Assembly: GCA_003134655.1 (NCBI GenBank)
Contig: PLBY01000033.1
Coordinates: 1 to 43,301 of the forward strand
DNA from: Acidobacteriaceae bacterium
GTDB lineage: Bacteria > Acidobacteriota > Terriglobia > Terriglobales > Acidobacteriaceae
Length of the DNA stretch: 43,301 nucleotides
Direction: 5' to 3'
In this document: piece after piece, positions 33,381 to 42,755 of the stretch
Layout: every line of letters begins with the position of its first letter
Numbering within the stretch: the stretch's first letter is position 1
Notes under the pieces: model-generated
Databases searched by the model: none
What the model saw: the letters and a program-made list of their open reading frames with translations, nothing else
What the model was told of the DNA's origin: nothing
Program-made: the position numbers and the translations under genes

Positions 33381-36300
33381 CTACTCGGCGACGAGAGACG
33401 GGTCCTGATCCTTCTCGCTGGATTCCGTTTTGCCACTGAGATAGAAGTGCACTGCGGGAGTGATGATGAGCGAGAGCACCATGGAGATGAGAACGCCGCC
33501 AATGACCGCGATCGCGAGAGGCTGCAGCATCTGCGATCCGGCGCCGATCGCGAAGGCCAGCGGCAGCATGCCCGCCACGGTGGCGAGGGCTGTCATGACG
33601 ATGGGCCGCAGTCGGCGGCGCCCGGCTTGCAGCATGGCGTCTTCAGCGGGCAGGCCCAGAGCGCGCATCTTCTGATCGGCGTCCAGCAGCAGAATGCCGT
33701 TCTTGGCCACGATGCCGATGACCATGATCATCCCCATGAACGACGAGATATTAAACGTGGTACGCGTGACCAGCAGCGCGATGAAAACGCCCGAGGTTGA
33801 GAGCAACGCAGACGAGAGAATAGAGACGGGCGCCGCGAACGTTCCAAACTCAAACAGCAACACGATGAACAGCAGTAGGACCGCAAGGATCAGCACGATG
33901 ACCAGGTCATGGAACGAGCGCTGCTGTTCCTGGTAGGTTCCGCCGTACTCCACGCGAATGCTGGACGGGATATGCAGGCCCGCCACGACTTTTTGCACGT
34001 CGGCCATGCCGCTGCCCAGGCTTCGACCCTCCAGGCGGGCGGTCACGGCGACGTCCCGTTGCAGGTTTTCGCGGCGAACCTCGGTTTGTCCTGGGTTCTC
34101 AACCACGGCTGAGAGCGCGCCTAGAGTGGCCGTGTGTCCCGTGCTGCTGATCAGCAGCGTGTCGCGCATGGCCTCGAGCGAGGCGCGGTTGGCCGCGGGG
34201 AAGCGCACCCGAAGGGTGTAGGCACGATCATTCGTGACGACGGGCGTGGACGCGGGTTCGCCCTCTAAAATAGCCGACGCGTCGACGGCAACCTCTTCGG
34301 CCGTGAATCCGGCTCTGGCTGCGACGCTGGGGTCGACCTGAAACGTTATCGCGGGACCGCTGATCGTGTTGTCGATCCCATTCAGCAGGTCTACGACGCC
34401 ATCGATCTTTCCGATAGCTTCCGCCACCTTGGGTGCCCACAGCTCCAACTGCTTGGGATCCTGCGAAAACAGCTTGATCTCGATGGGTTGTGGGGCGGAA
34501 GTGAGGTCGCCGATCATGTCCTGCAGAACTTGTATGAAATCGACATCGAGGGCGGGTTCCTCTTTCTTAATGTCGGCGCGTACGTCGGCCATGATCTCAT
34601 CGATGCCGCGGTCGCGCTTCGCCTTCAGCTTTACCAGGATGTCACCGCTGTTGGATTCCGTCACCGCAGCGAGCCCAAGTTGCAAACCTGTGCGCCGCGA
34701 CGTGCCCTCTACCTCAGGCAGTTGACGGAGCATCTGTTCGACGTGGCTCACGACACGGTTGGTTTCAGCCAATGAGCTACCCGCCGGCATGATGTAGTCA
34801 ATGACGAATCCGCCCTCGTCCATTTCCGGCAGCAAGTCGGAGCCGGAAAACCTATAGCAAACATAGGAAACGACAATCAGCGCGGCGCTGAAAATGACGA
34901 GAAGCCGGGGTCGTTCGAGAGCACGCCGTAGCCAGCGTTCGTGAAAGTTCACGACGCGAAGAAAGAAGCCGCCCAGGTGTTTCTCCTCGGCGGCGAGCAA
35001 CTTCCTCGGGTCATCTTCGTTCGCCTCGTTGCTGCGGGGTTCTGTAGTCGCCGAGCCGGATGATTCAGATTCCGGAGCCTGCGCTCCGTCGCGCTCGCGG
35101 CGTCCCTTGATGAAGTATTGGCTCAGAGTAGGAGTCCAGGTCACGGCAAGAGCCAGAGATGTCAGCAGCGACACCGTCATCGTCACCGCCAGCGCGCGGA
35201 AGAAGACTCCCGTAACACCGGTGATTACGATCAGGGGAATGAACACGACGACCGGGGTAATAGTTGATCCGATCAGCGGAACCGTAATTTCTTTCAGAGC
35301 ACTGCGAATGGCCTCCAGCCGTCCTTGGCCTGCGTCGCGATGCAGGACGATGTTTTCGACGACGACGATCGCGTCATCGATCACCAGGCCCACGGCCGCC
35401 GCGAGACCGCCGAGCGTCATCAGGTTAAAGGTCTGCCCCATCACCTTCAGAGCGATGAATGTGACCATGACGGTCACCGGAATAACGAGCCCTGCGACCA
35501 GCGAGGTTCCCCAGTCGCGCAGGAACACGACCAAAATGATCGACGCGAGTATCAGACCCAGCAGAATGGCATCCCGGACGCTCTTGATGGATTCGTCGAC
35601 GATGACCGACTGATCGTAGAAAGGCTGAATCAGAACGCCGGGCGGCATCGCGTTGCGAAGGCGGTCGATTTCGTCGTGGACTTCCTTGGCAACTTGTACG
35701 GTGTTCCCGTCCGGCTGGCGGTTGATGTTGATGAGGACCGCAGGTTTCCCGTTTGCCGTGACAACGGTGTAAACGGGCTTCACGCCGGGCGCCACAGTGG
35801 CTACATCGCCGATCCTCACCGGAATTCCTGCCGGAGTGTTCTTGATTACCGCATTGGCGATTTCCTCGGGAGTCTTGATCTGGCCGTTGATCAAGGCAAG
35901 GTAGAGTTCGTGATTTCGTTCGAGCAATCCAGGAGAATCAATCAGATTGGTGCGCCGCACGGCGTCGAGAATGTCGGACACCGTGACGCTTGCCGTAAGC
36001 AACTTGGCAGGATCTGGGGTGATATGAAACTCAGGCTCTTGCCCACCCTGCACGATGACGGTGGATACACCTTCCAGACGGTTGAGCCGTGGCTTCATTT
36101 CATACGTTGCCATTTCCCATAGCTTGGTCTGCGGCATGCTGTCAGAGGTCAAGCTGTAACCGATGATGGGAAAAGCAGCGAACGTCAGACGGTGGGCTTC
36201 GATCTTTACAGTGGGAGGAAGCTCTGGCTGCACGCGCGAAATGGCTGCGTTGACGTATTGCAGCGTCTGGAACATGTCGACGTCCCAGCGGAAATAAAGA

Positions 36301-36611
36301 TCAACTTCGGCGGATCCACGACTGGTAATGGAGCGCACGGAGAGCAGTCCGGGCACGCTGTTGACGGCTTCTTCAATAGGCCGGGTCACGGTGACCGTCA
36401 TCTGATCGATGGGCATGACGCCGTTATCGACGGCGATCAGCACGCGGGGAAAATCCGTGGAGGGGAACACCGACACCGGGATGGTGAAGGCGAGATAGGC
36501 CCCCAGCAGCCCCAGCGTCAGAATGACGAAGATCACTGGCCTGGAGTGCTGGGCAATCCAATGCTGGCCCGAGTTTTCGTCCATGGTGCTTCCGGCTTTC
36601 GGGGAGTTCAA
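33381..36611 (-). CDS. RND-family efflux pump inner-membrane subunit (AcrB/MdtB-like)
   Basis: 1076 residues, the usual RND size, with 12 expected transmembrane segments and two large periplasmic loops. TM4 contains GLVIDDAIVVVENI with the paired acidic residues needed for proton coupling. Typical landmarks are FPSTDFPRVLIAVDNGVMPI (porter start), VLLINRQPDGN-like region, and GIVAKNGILLLDADQKMR near the second half. The second half repeats the fold. It is third in a tolC-adaptor-pump operon, 18 bases after the adaptor gene. Substrate cannot be told; the HAE and metal RND classes share these features. Confidence 0.92.
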   Translation of the reverse strand: MNSPKAGSTMDENSGQHWIAQHSRPVIFVILTLGLLGAYLAFTIPVSVFPSTDFPRVLIAVDNGVMPIDQMTVTVTRPIEEAVNSVPGLLSVRSITSRGSAEVDLYFRWDVDMFQTLQYVNAAISRVQPELPPTVKIEAHRLTFAAFPIIGYSLTSDSMPQTKLWEMATYEMKPRLNRLEGVSTVIVQGGQEPEFHITPDPAKLLTASVTVSDILDAVRRTNLIDSPGLLERNHELYLALINGQIKTPEEIANAVIKNTPAGIPVRIGDVATVAPGVKPVYTVVTANGKPAVLININRQPDGNTVQVAKEVHDEIDRLRNAMPPGVLIQPFYDQSVIVDESIKSVRDAILLGLILASIILVVFLRDWGTSLVAGLVIPVTVMVTFIALKVMGQTFNLMTLGGLAAAVGLVIDDAIVVVENIVLHRDAGQGRLEAIRSALKEITVPLIGSTITPVVVFIPLIVITGVTGVFFRALAVTMTVSLLTSLALAVTWTPTLSQYFIKGRRERDGAQAPESESSGSATTEPRSNEANEDDPRKLLAAEEKHLGGFFLRVVNFHERWLRRALERPRLLVIFSAALIVVSYVCYRFSGSDLLPEMDEGGFVIDYIMPAGSSLAETNRVVSHVEQMLRQLPEVEGTSRRTGLQLGLAAVTESNSGDILVKLKAKRDRGIDEIMADVRADIKKEEPALDVDFIQVLQDMIGDLTSAPQPIEIKLFSQDPKQLELWAPKVAEAIGKIDGVVDLLNGIDNTISGPAITFQVDPSVAARAGFTAEEVAVDASAILEGEPASTPVVTNDRAYTLRVRFPAANRASLEAMRDTLLISSTGHTATLGALSAVVENPGQTEVRRENLQRDVAVTARLEGRSLGSGMADVQKVVAGLHIPSSIRVEYGGTYQEQQRSFHDLVIVLILAVLLLFIVLLFEFGTFAAPVSILSSALLSTSGVFIALLVTRTTFNISSFMGMIMVIGIVAKNGILLLDADQKMRALGLPAEDAMLQAGRRRLRPIVMTALATVAGMLPLAFAIGAGSQMLQPLAIAVIGGVLISMVLSLIITPAVHFYLSGKTESSEKDQDPSLVAE

Positions 36612-36629
36612 GCAGATGCTCCGCTGAGG

Positions 36630-38000
36630 CTATTTTTCACTGGATCCCTCACTGGGAGCTTTCGATCCTTCCTTGGAACCCTGAGAGGATCCTTCAGCTG
36701 GACCTTCGGCGGCTTCGATCTTGATCTTGGTCTTGTCGGGCAGTCCGTAGGCGCCGGTAGCGACCACTTTGTCGGTGGCCGTGACGCCTTCGAGAATCTG
36801 CACGTCGTCGGCGTTGTGGATGCCCAGTTTCACTGCTTTCTGATGGGCGCGGCCATCGGAGCCTGCGAGCATGACTGCGGTGGCCCCATCCGGCGTCGTG
36901 ATAACGGAACTTGCCGGGACGACGAGAGCATCTTTCACCGTCTGTGCCGTTAGAGAGAGTTGCACGCTTGTGCCCGGCTTTAACGCGTGCTTGGAATTCT
37001 TGGCCTCGAGCCAGACTTCGACAGTCGTGCTGTTGGGATCGAGCGCGGGACTTACAACCGAGACTTTGCCTTCGATCGGTTCATCGATGCCCGGCACGGT
37101 CATCGTTCCCTTGTCGCCGACCTTCAAGGCAGCCGCATCGTCCTGCGGGATGTGAGCCTTGGCGATGACCGAGGAAATGTCCATCACCGTCAGCAGTGGA
37201 GTGCCGGCTGCCGCCATTTCGCCGGGATAGAGAGGACGGTCAGTGACGACGCCGTCGATTGGACTGCGGATTTCTGAGTAGCTGAGTTGTGCCTGCGCTC
37301 CCAGATACTTTCCCTTGGCCGATTCCAGTTGTCCCGCGGCAGACTTGAGCGCCTGTTGCTTGCCGATCGCCATGAGCGAATCGAGGTGCTTCTTGGCGAT
37401 TGCGTACTGGTTGCGTGCGGTGGTGATATCCACTCGCGACTGGTCTAGCTCTTTGCGAGGCAGCGCGCCCTGATCAAAGAGTTGCTGGCGGCTCTCGAAC
37501 ACTTTCTCTTGTGCGTCGAGCGCCTGTTTGGCTTGCTGCGCGTCGGCTTCAGCTTTTTGGATCTCTTCCGGCAGGCTGGCCGCAGTAGTCGTCTCGTAAG
37601 CGGCCTCAGCTTGTTTGTAGGAGCCGCCCGTGTCCTGAGCCGCTGCACTCAGATCGCGATTCTCGAGCACCGCCAGCAGTTCTCCCTCGTGAACCGGGCT
37701 GCCGCGTTTCACCAGAAATTTCTGCACCGGAGCACTGATCTTGGGGACGATCGCGGCCTGCTGCCGCGGAAACAGAATCGCCTGCGTGGTGATCGTATGC
37801 TGAATTGTGGTTTTTTCCACGGCCGCGACTTGCACCGTCACGGTCGGCTCCTTGTCGCCCTTGTCGGACGAGCAGCCCGCCGTGTTCAGCATGCCAATTG
37901 CAGCGGCGAGTCCGGCAAGTATGAGCCTGCAGTGACGCAAGGCGCCGTGCGGGCGGCGACAGGTTGGCGAAATTGAGGTTTCGGTGCGCTTCATTCTCAT
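36630..38000 (-). CDS. RND efflux periplasmic adaptor lipoprotein (HlyD/MFP family)
   Basis: 456 residues. A lipoprotein signal (GLAAAIGMLNTAGC, lipobox Cys ~43) anchors it in the inner membrane. Family blocks: ISAPVQKFLVKRGSPVHEGE (lipoyl half), a coiled-coil hairpin at ~140-230 (QKAEADAQQAKQALDAQEKV), YSEIRSPIDGVVTDR (second lipoyl half), then beta-barrel and membrane-proximal parts. The C-terminal ~25 residues are Ser/Gly/Lys-rich repeats (EGSSQGSKEGSKAPSEGS). It sits 4 bases after the tolC-like gene and 18 bases before the pump. Confidence 0.92.
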   Translation of the reverse strand: MRMKRTETSISPTCRRPHGALRHCRLILAGLAAAIGMLNTAGCSSDKGDKEPTVTVQVAAVEKTTIQHTITTQAILFPRQQAAIVPKISAPVQKFLVKRGSPVHEGELLAVLENRDLSAAAQDTGGSYKQAEAAYETTTAASLPEEIQKAEADAQQAKQALDAQEKVFESRQQLFDQGALPRKELDQSRVDITTARNQYAIAKKHLDSLMAIGKQQALKSAAGQLESAKGKYLGAQAQLSYSEIRSPIDGVVTDRPLYPGEMAAAGTPLLTVMDISSVIAKAHIPQDDAAALKVGDKGTMTVPGIDEPIEGKVSVVSPALDPNSTTVEVWLEAKNSKHALKPGTSVQLSLTAQTVKDALVVPASSVITTPDGATAVMLAGSDGRAHQKAVKLGIHNADDVQILEGVTATDKVVATGAYGLPDKTKIKIEAAEGPAEGSSQGSKEGSKAPSEGSSEK

Positions 38001-38004
38001 GCGG

Positions 38005-39435
38005 CTAGAAGGTTCCTGTCAGGGTTTGTAAGTTTGCCACGGCGACCCGGTAACGCGACTGGCCATCATCGTACGCGTTGCGGGCCTGGGTCAAAGTATT
38101 CTGCGCGTCGACCACTTCCAGCACGGTCGATTCCCCTGCCTGGTAACGCATCGTTGTGAGCCGCATACTGTCGGCGGCAAGCTCCGCGGAACTCGCGAGC
38201 GACTCCATTTCAGAGCGTGAGGTTTTGGCTTCGAGGTAAAACTGCCGCAGATGGCTGAGCAGTTGTTTCTGCGCGTAGTTCAGTTCCACGTGCGCTTGAT
38301 CCCGCCGCAATTCCGCCTGCTTGAGCTTGCTGCGATCCGAGCCCCAGCTGAAGATCGGAATCTGCAACGTGGCCACGGTCGAGTATCCCAGATTACGTAT
38401 GCCGTTGGTGCGAATCGCAAACTCGTTCGAATCAATCCCGTAGAAATAGTCGATACTCAGAGCGGGCAGCAGCCCTCCCCACGCCGCTGTGACCTCGTGA
38501 CTGGCGACTTCATAGGCAGCCAGGGCCGCTCGCAGGTCCGGGTTGTTCTTCTTTCCCGACGCCTCGACTTCGTCAAAGGTCGGGAGTGGCTCGGGGGTTT
38601 GCAAATCGTCGACGACGGCAAAATCCTGGTTGAAATCCGGGAACAACAGCACGGCGAGATCAAGCCGGGCGCGCTCCATGGCCAGCTGCGCCTCCTGCAG
38701 ATCGCGCTGCTGCTGCTGCGCCTGAATGCGTGCCTTGATCACGTCGGCATGTGCCACTTCGCCGCCATTTTCCAGTTTCACGCCGATGTCGAGGAAGCGT
38801 GCGGCTTCTGCGTCCGCCCGTTGCGCGGTCGCGTACCTGCGCTGGGCCACCACCAACCCGTAGTAGGCCTGGGTGACGGTTACGACCAGTCCGCGGGTCG
38901 CGATTTCGGCCTTGGCCCGCGCTTGCGCCAGTGCGGCGGAGGACCGGCGATAATCCGCAAAATTGGTGAGTGAGAGTGCCTCATGCACGTCCGCCTGGCT
39001 GATGTATTCGTGCACGCCATTGTTGGCGATGAACTTGGAGGAGGGGCATCCCGTCGGCGTCGATGCGCAGTTCGCTGGCAGCGGGGCTGTGCCTTGGGTG
39101 TAGATGAACGAATTGTTGTAGTTGACGTCCGGCAGCAGGCCCGCACGCGCCTGCACTCGATCCTCCCGCGCCAGCCCGAGATCGGTGACTGCGGACCGGT
39201 ATTGGGGATCGTTGAGGCGAGCCCGCTGTAGCGCGTCCTGCAGCGTGATCGTGATGGGAGCGCCCGAGGTAGGCGTGGCATTTGCGCCCGGAGTCTGGGC
39301 TTCTAGCGTCACCTGTGCAAAACTCGGGGCTCCGAATGCCACAAGGACCAAAATGAAAATCCATGATTTTGGCTTTGGGCAGAAATGGGAAGCCGTTTCC
39401 TGGGCCGCAAGAAGGTTGATCTGATGTGTCTTCAC
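38005..39435 (-). CDS. TolC-family outer-membrane efflux protein
   Basis: 476 residues from a GTG at 39435 (VKTHQINLLAAQETA), preceded by GAGGTG. The longer frame to 39546 is not family-like. The signal peptide (SWIFILVLVAFGAPSFAQ) is at ~20-40. Two outer-membrane factor repeats are visible: LQDALQRARLNDPQYRSAVT with RVQARAGLLPDVNYNNS, and AALAAYEVASHEVTAAWGGL with long helices (AELAADSMRLTTMRYQAGE). It is first in the efflux operon and forms the outer channel. Confidence 0.92.
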   Translation of the reverse strand: MKTHQINLLAAQETASHFCPKPKSWIFILVLVAFGAPSFAQVTLEAQTPGANATPTSGAPITITLQDALQRARLNDPQYRSAVTDLGLAREDRVQARAGLLPDVNYNNSFIYTQGTAPLPANCASTPTGCPSSKFIANNGVHEYISQADVHEALSLTNFADYRRSSAALAQARAKAEIATRGLVVTVTQAYYGLVVAQRRYATAQRADAEAARFLDIGVKLENGGEVAHADVIKARIQAQQQQRDLQEAQLAMERARLDLAVLLFPDFNQDFAVVDDLQTPEPLPTFDEVEASGKKNNPDLRAALAAYEVASHEVTAAWGGLLPALSIDYFYGIDSNEFAIRTNGIRNLGYSTVATLQIPIFSWGSDRSKLKQAELRRDQAHVELNYAQKQLLSHLRQFYLEAKTSRSEMESLASSAELAADSMRLTTMRYQAGESTVLEVVDAQNTLTQARNAYDDGQSRYRVAVANLQTLTGTF

Positions 39436-39801
39436 GGGGTCACCTCGGAGATGAATGCGGTCGATTGCGAAGGGATGAAAGTCCCTGAGCCCCAACGGGA
39501 TTGCCAAAGCAGCCGGCACAAGCGGAAGCCCGGCATTTCGATGCAACTAGGACATGCCGCACCCACCGGCAGTGAAGAAAAATTTGAGGCGCAAAGGCTC
39601 ATCAGAGTCACATTTCAGACCAATTTGGAACTCGTAAGCCTACCACGTCAATCCTGAAAGCCACATGAAAGCGGCGGTCGCCGCCCCCAAGTGCCACGGA
39701 CCAAAAGTACTTAGATCGGGAGGTCGCGGGAGTGCGAAGAATTGGCGAAGATCGTGCAACAAGCTAAGCGGAGAGTGAACGCCCAGCAGGAGGAACAAAC
39801 C
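39436..39801. other. Divergent control region between efflux operon and LuxR-type pair B
   Basis: About 366 bases separate the tolC-like start (minus) from the LuxR-type pair B start (plus). The tolC-like ribosome binding site lies at 39440-39445, and AGGAGG of the LuxR pair at 39789-39794. No clear palindrome found by eye. Confidence 0.35.
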
Positions 39802-40026
39802 GTGATCGACCTGGAGCAAGTCAAAGTCACACCCCGCGACCAGCAGGTTTTGAATCTGCTCGTGCAGGGCTGCAGCAACAAAGAGATTGCGGGCCAGCTC
39901 AACATCAGCCCGCGCACCGTAAAACAACACCTGCGCACGCTGTTCTTGCGTGCCGGAATCCGTGAGGGCCGTAAGCGCGTGAAACTGGCCATTGCCATGT
40001 TCAGCAAAGAGGAGGCTCAGTCATGA
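39802..40026 (+). CDS. Stand-alone LuxR-type HTH protein, pair B first member
   Basis: 74 residues from a GTG at 39802 with AGGAGG 8 bases upstream; an in-frame TTG at 39742 adds 20 residues but lacks such a site. The HTH (VTPRDQQVLNLLVQGCSNKE, IAGQLNISPRTVKQHLRTLF, LRAGIREGRKRVKLAIAMF) is the whole protein. It is paralogous to the first member of pair A. Divergent from the tolC-like efflux operon, it is a candidate regulator of it. The stop overlaps the next start (ATGA). Confidence 0.82.
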   Translation: MIDLEQVKVTPRDQQVLNLLVQGCSNKEIAGQLNISPRTVKQHLRTLFLRAGIREGRKRVKLAIAMFSKEEAQS

Positions 40027-40286
40027 CTCCGTGCGAGCGCCTCACCCCTAAGGAAATTCAGATCGCGATTCTCGTTTGGGAAGGTCTGACGAATCGCGAA
40101 ATCGGTAAGATCGTCGGCACCAGCGAGCAGGTCATCAAGAATCACTTGCGCAGTGCCTTCGACAAACTCGGGGTCTGGAGCCGCCTGGAACTGGCCATGT
40201 ACGTAGCCAGTCATGGCGGAAAGGTCTGGCCCCCCGAAGCCGAACGTCCTGGAATGCCTTACACCCAAGCGGTCGGGGCCGACTAG
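40023..40286 (+). CDS. Stand-alone LuxR-type HTH protein, pair B second member
   Basis: 87 residues, ATG at 40023 in a 4-base ATGA overlap with the first member. LTPKEIQIAILVWEGLTNRE, IGKIVGTSEQVIKNHLRSAF and DKLGVWSRLELAMYVASHG cover the HTH; a ~20-residue proline-containing tail follows. It is paralogous to the second member of pair A and presumably acts with its partner. A clear terminator follows. Confidence 0.86.
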   Translation: MTPCERLTPKEIQIAILVWEGLTNREIGKIVGTSEQVIKNHLRSAFDKLGVWSRLELAMYVASHGGKVWPPEAERPGMPYTQAVGAD

Positions 40287-40588
40287 GCCACTTTCGGACA
40301 TCGATTGGCAGCCTACATCGTGATTCACTTCATACCGGCATGTTCTCACGGGCAGAGGCGATGCGTGCCTCTGCCTTTTCGCCGTCCGAACCGTCCGAGT
40401 CCAATGTCTGCAAAACGTTTCACGACCGTGACCGCGGCCAGGAACCCCCGATCAGCTAACCCTATATCCAGCAATCAATTGCCCGCAGCCCAGCAACGGC
40501 ATCCGAATTGCGTTGACACAGGGGGTTCTGCACGAGCGGGCTCAACAGCAGCCACGAGCCGGCTTCGCAACTCCGGGGCGAAACCGCG
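40287..40588 (+). other. Intergenic region with terminator
   Basis: About 300 bases between LuxR-type pair B and the small hypothetical gene. The terminator at 40351-40380 is the only feature recognised. Confidence 0.4.
40351..40380 (+). terminator. Rho-independent terminator after LuxR-type pair B
   Basis: GGCAGAGGC (40351-40359), a 7-base loop and GCCTCTGCC (40367-40375) form a perfect 9-bp stem, followed by TTTT. It would end the pair B transcript about 65 bases after its stop. Confidence 0.75.
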
Positions 40589-40993
40589 ATGGCGTACAAA
40601 GAGATTTTCTGGATGGCATGTGACTCCACCGAACAACTGCGGGCGGAGTACGGCCCTTTTCACACACGTACGGAAGCCGAGTCGGAAGCCAAGAAACTCG
40701 GGTTCGGATACCTGCTGCGCTACGAGCACATCCTCGGCGAGAATGAAGAGATTGAGGATGTCCGCTGCATCTTTGTCGAACTGCCGGGGGCAGCCCCGGT
40801 TGGAGTCGAAACCATCCCCGTCACGCTTCATACCCGTTGCGCTACTTGTGGTGAATCTGCCGCACACGACAAGGGATGGCAGGCTGAGGTCTGGGCCGAC
40901 ATCCACGAGTTTGAGCACTCGCGTCATCGCGTACGCCTTTTCGAACATGCACGGGGCAAAGGCTTGAAGGAAATCGGCGACTGGCGGGGGTAG
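40589..40993 (+). CDS. Small hypothetical protein
   Basis: 134 residues starting MAYKEIFWMACDSTEQLRAE, with GGGGCG upstream of the ATG. The first ~60 residues look like a small alpha/beta domain (PFHTRTEAESEAKKLGFGYL). A CATC pair (HTRCATCGES) could bind metal. The C-terminus is charged. Good coding character; no family recognised. It is convergent with pgl. Confidence 0.65.
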   Translation: MAYKEIFWMACDSTEQLRAEYGPFHTRTEAESEAKKLGFGYLLRYEHILGENEEIEDVRCIFVELPGAAPVGVETIPVTLHTRCATCGESAAHDKGWQAEVWADIHEFEHSRHRVRLFEHARGKGLKEIGDWRG

Positions 40994-41005
40994 GGTTTCC
41001 GAAAT

Positions 41006-41746
41006 TCAGTTCTTAGTCGTCAGTGCGCTGGCCGCAGCGCGATCCACCAGCCAGATGAGCTTCCCATTGTTCGGCCGAATCAGTTTTGAGGGATACTGCT
41101 CGGCCGGAGCATCCTCTTCCAACACTGTCTTCAACATTGCGGCCTTGTCCGTCCCGCTCACCAGAAACGTCACGCAGCGCGCCGCATTCAGCACAGGAAG
41201 AGTGAGAGTCAGCCGGCTCGTTTTTAGCTTGTCTACCCAGTTCGCGATCACCAGGCGGCTTTTTTCCTGTAGTCCGGCAGAACCGGGGAAGAGCGAAGCG
41301 GTATGCCCATCTGGACCCATCCCGAGAAGGATCAGATCGAAAATCGGAACCTCTCCAGGTCCCAGTTGGAAGAACTTCCGGAGAGATTGCTCGTAGGCTT
41401 CCGCGGCGGCTGCGGCATCGGGATTCTCCGCGGGAATTCGGAACACGTTTCCCGCAGCCACCGGGATCTTCGACAGCATGGTTTCTTCCGCCATGCGGTA
41501 GTTGCTGTCGGGATCGGTGGGGGGCACGTGCCGCTCGTCGCCCCAGAAGAAAAACGTGCGATCCCAGGGCAGGACTGTGCGAGCATTCGTAGCCAGTAAG
41601 TTGAAAAGGTTCTTGGGAGTCGACCCGCCCGGCAGCGCGATGGTAAAGCGGCCGCGTTGTGCCACGGCCTCCGTGGCAGCGTGCACAACTTCTTCCGCTG
41701 CCGCTTCGAACAACTCCTGCGGCGTAGTCAGGACCCGAATTTCCAC
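41006..41746 (-). CDS. pgl: 6-phosphogluconolactonase
   Basis: 246 residues from the GTG at 41746 (VEIRVLTTPQELF); the frame extends to 41839 through the glk gene and is not family-like there. Motifs: IALPGGSTPKNLFNLL, FFWGDERHVPPTDPDSNYRM, LILLGMGPDGHTASLFPGS. Hydrolyses 6-phosphogluconolactone in the oxidative pentose phosphate pathway. It follows glk by 25 bases as the last visible gene of zwf-glk-pgl. Confidence 0.92.
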   Translation of the reverse strand: MEIRVLTTPQELFEAAAEEVVHAATEAVAQRGRFTIALPGGSTPKNLFNLLATNARTVLPWDRTFFFWGDERHVPPTDPDSNYRMAEETMLSKIPVAAGNVFRIPAENPDAAAAAEAYEQSLRKFFQLGPGEVPIFDLILLGMGPDGHTASLFPGSAGLQEKSRLVIANWVDKLKTSRLTLTLPVLNAARCVTFLVSGTDKAAMLKTVLEEDAPAEQYPSKLIRPNNGKLIWLVDRAAASALTTKN

Positions 41747-41771
41747 GGAAGAACTCAAGCGACTTCTTCTC

Positions 41772-42755
41772 TCAGCTCTTGCCTCGGACGGAGGCACAGC
41801 GCGCCGCCCCGAGCAGCCCAGCTTTTTCGTTGATGACAACGTGCACCGGCATCGATTCCACCAGCGGGCGCATGCGGCCCTTCTCCAGGAACGACTGCAT
41901 GAACAGTGGTCCCTTCAGCTTGGCAAGAATCTTGGGAGAGATGCCGCCAGCCAGGAAGATGCCTCCGGTCGCCATGACCTTCAGAGCCAGATTGGCGGCT
42001 TCCGCGCCGTAGACCGCGATCCACAGGTCCAACGCTTTTTCCGCCAATGGATCGACTCCATCGAGCGCCGCCCGCGAAATCACCGCGGCCGGGTCGCCCT
42101 TCTTGAGGGCTGCAGCGAACTCCGGCGATTCCTTGCCGTCTCCAGTGTCGCGCAGGAATTCGTAGACATGTACCAGGCCGGGGCCGGAAAGGACCCGCTC
42201 GTAGCTCACGTGTCCAAAGCGCGCCTGCAAGAACCGGATCAGCTCGATCTGCAAATCTCCCTGAGGGCCAAAGTCAGTGTGCCCACCCTCACAGGCGAAA
42301 ACGTGATGCCGTTTTCCATCCCAGAAAAGCCCAGCCTCGCCCAATCCCGTTCCCGGAGCGATCACCCCCTGGTTGCCGACGGTGGGCCCGCTCACACGGT
42401 TTAAGGGAACAAGGTCCGAATTCTCCAGCGCGCCGATACCCCAGGCACTGGCTTCGAGATCGTTGATTAGGAGCGTGCTGGGTAGGTGAATCTGTTTAGC
42501 CAGGCGCGATTGCTCAATCACCCAGGGCAGATTCGAAGTCTCGACGCGTCCATTGCGCACCGGACCGGCAATGCCAAAACACGCCGCTTCTGGCCGGGTC
42601 CCAGAGGCGTCCACAAACTGGCTCACGATCTCGCCGAGTTCGCTGTGCTCGCGACTGGGAAAGGTTTGCTCGGACACCAGACGCAGGTGCCCGTTCTGGG
42701 GTTGAAAATAAGCCAGCCGAGCATTGGTGCCGCCAATATCGCCGGCCAGGATCAT
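41772..42755 (-). CDS. glk: Glucokinase (bacterial Glk family)
   Basis: 327 residues from the ATG at 42755, [17 protein letters not shown], the family's usual start; the open frame upstream overlaps zwf and is a shadow. Other motifs: [50 protein letters not shown]. Phosphorylates glucose with ATP. The ATG overlaps the zwf stop (ATGA), so it is translationally coupled; GGAGG is about 12 bases upstream. Confidence 0.93.
   Translation of the reverse strand: MILAGDIGGTNARLAYFQPQNGHLRLVSEQTFPSREHSELGEIVSQFVDASGTRPEAACFGIAGPVRNGRVETSNLPWVIEQSRLAKQIHLPSTLLINDLEASAWGIGALENSDLVPLNRVSGPTVGNQGVIAPGTGLGEAGLFWDGKRHHVFACEGGHTDFGPQGDLQIELIRFLQARFGHVSYERVLSGPGLVHVYEFLRDTGDGKESPEFAAALKKGDPAAVISRAALDGVDPLAEKALDLWIAVYGAEAANLALKVMATGGIFLAGGISPKILAKLKGPLFMQSFLEKGRMRPLVESMPVHVVINEKAGLLGAARCASVRGKS

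Noticed and set aside
35325..36953. Plus-strand open frames of 250-265 codons opposite the RND pump and adaptor
   Set aside because: They are His/Arg/Asp-rich shadows with no domain; the minus strand encodes unmistakable efflux proteins.
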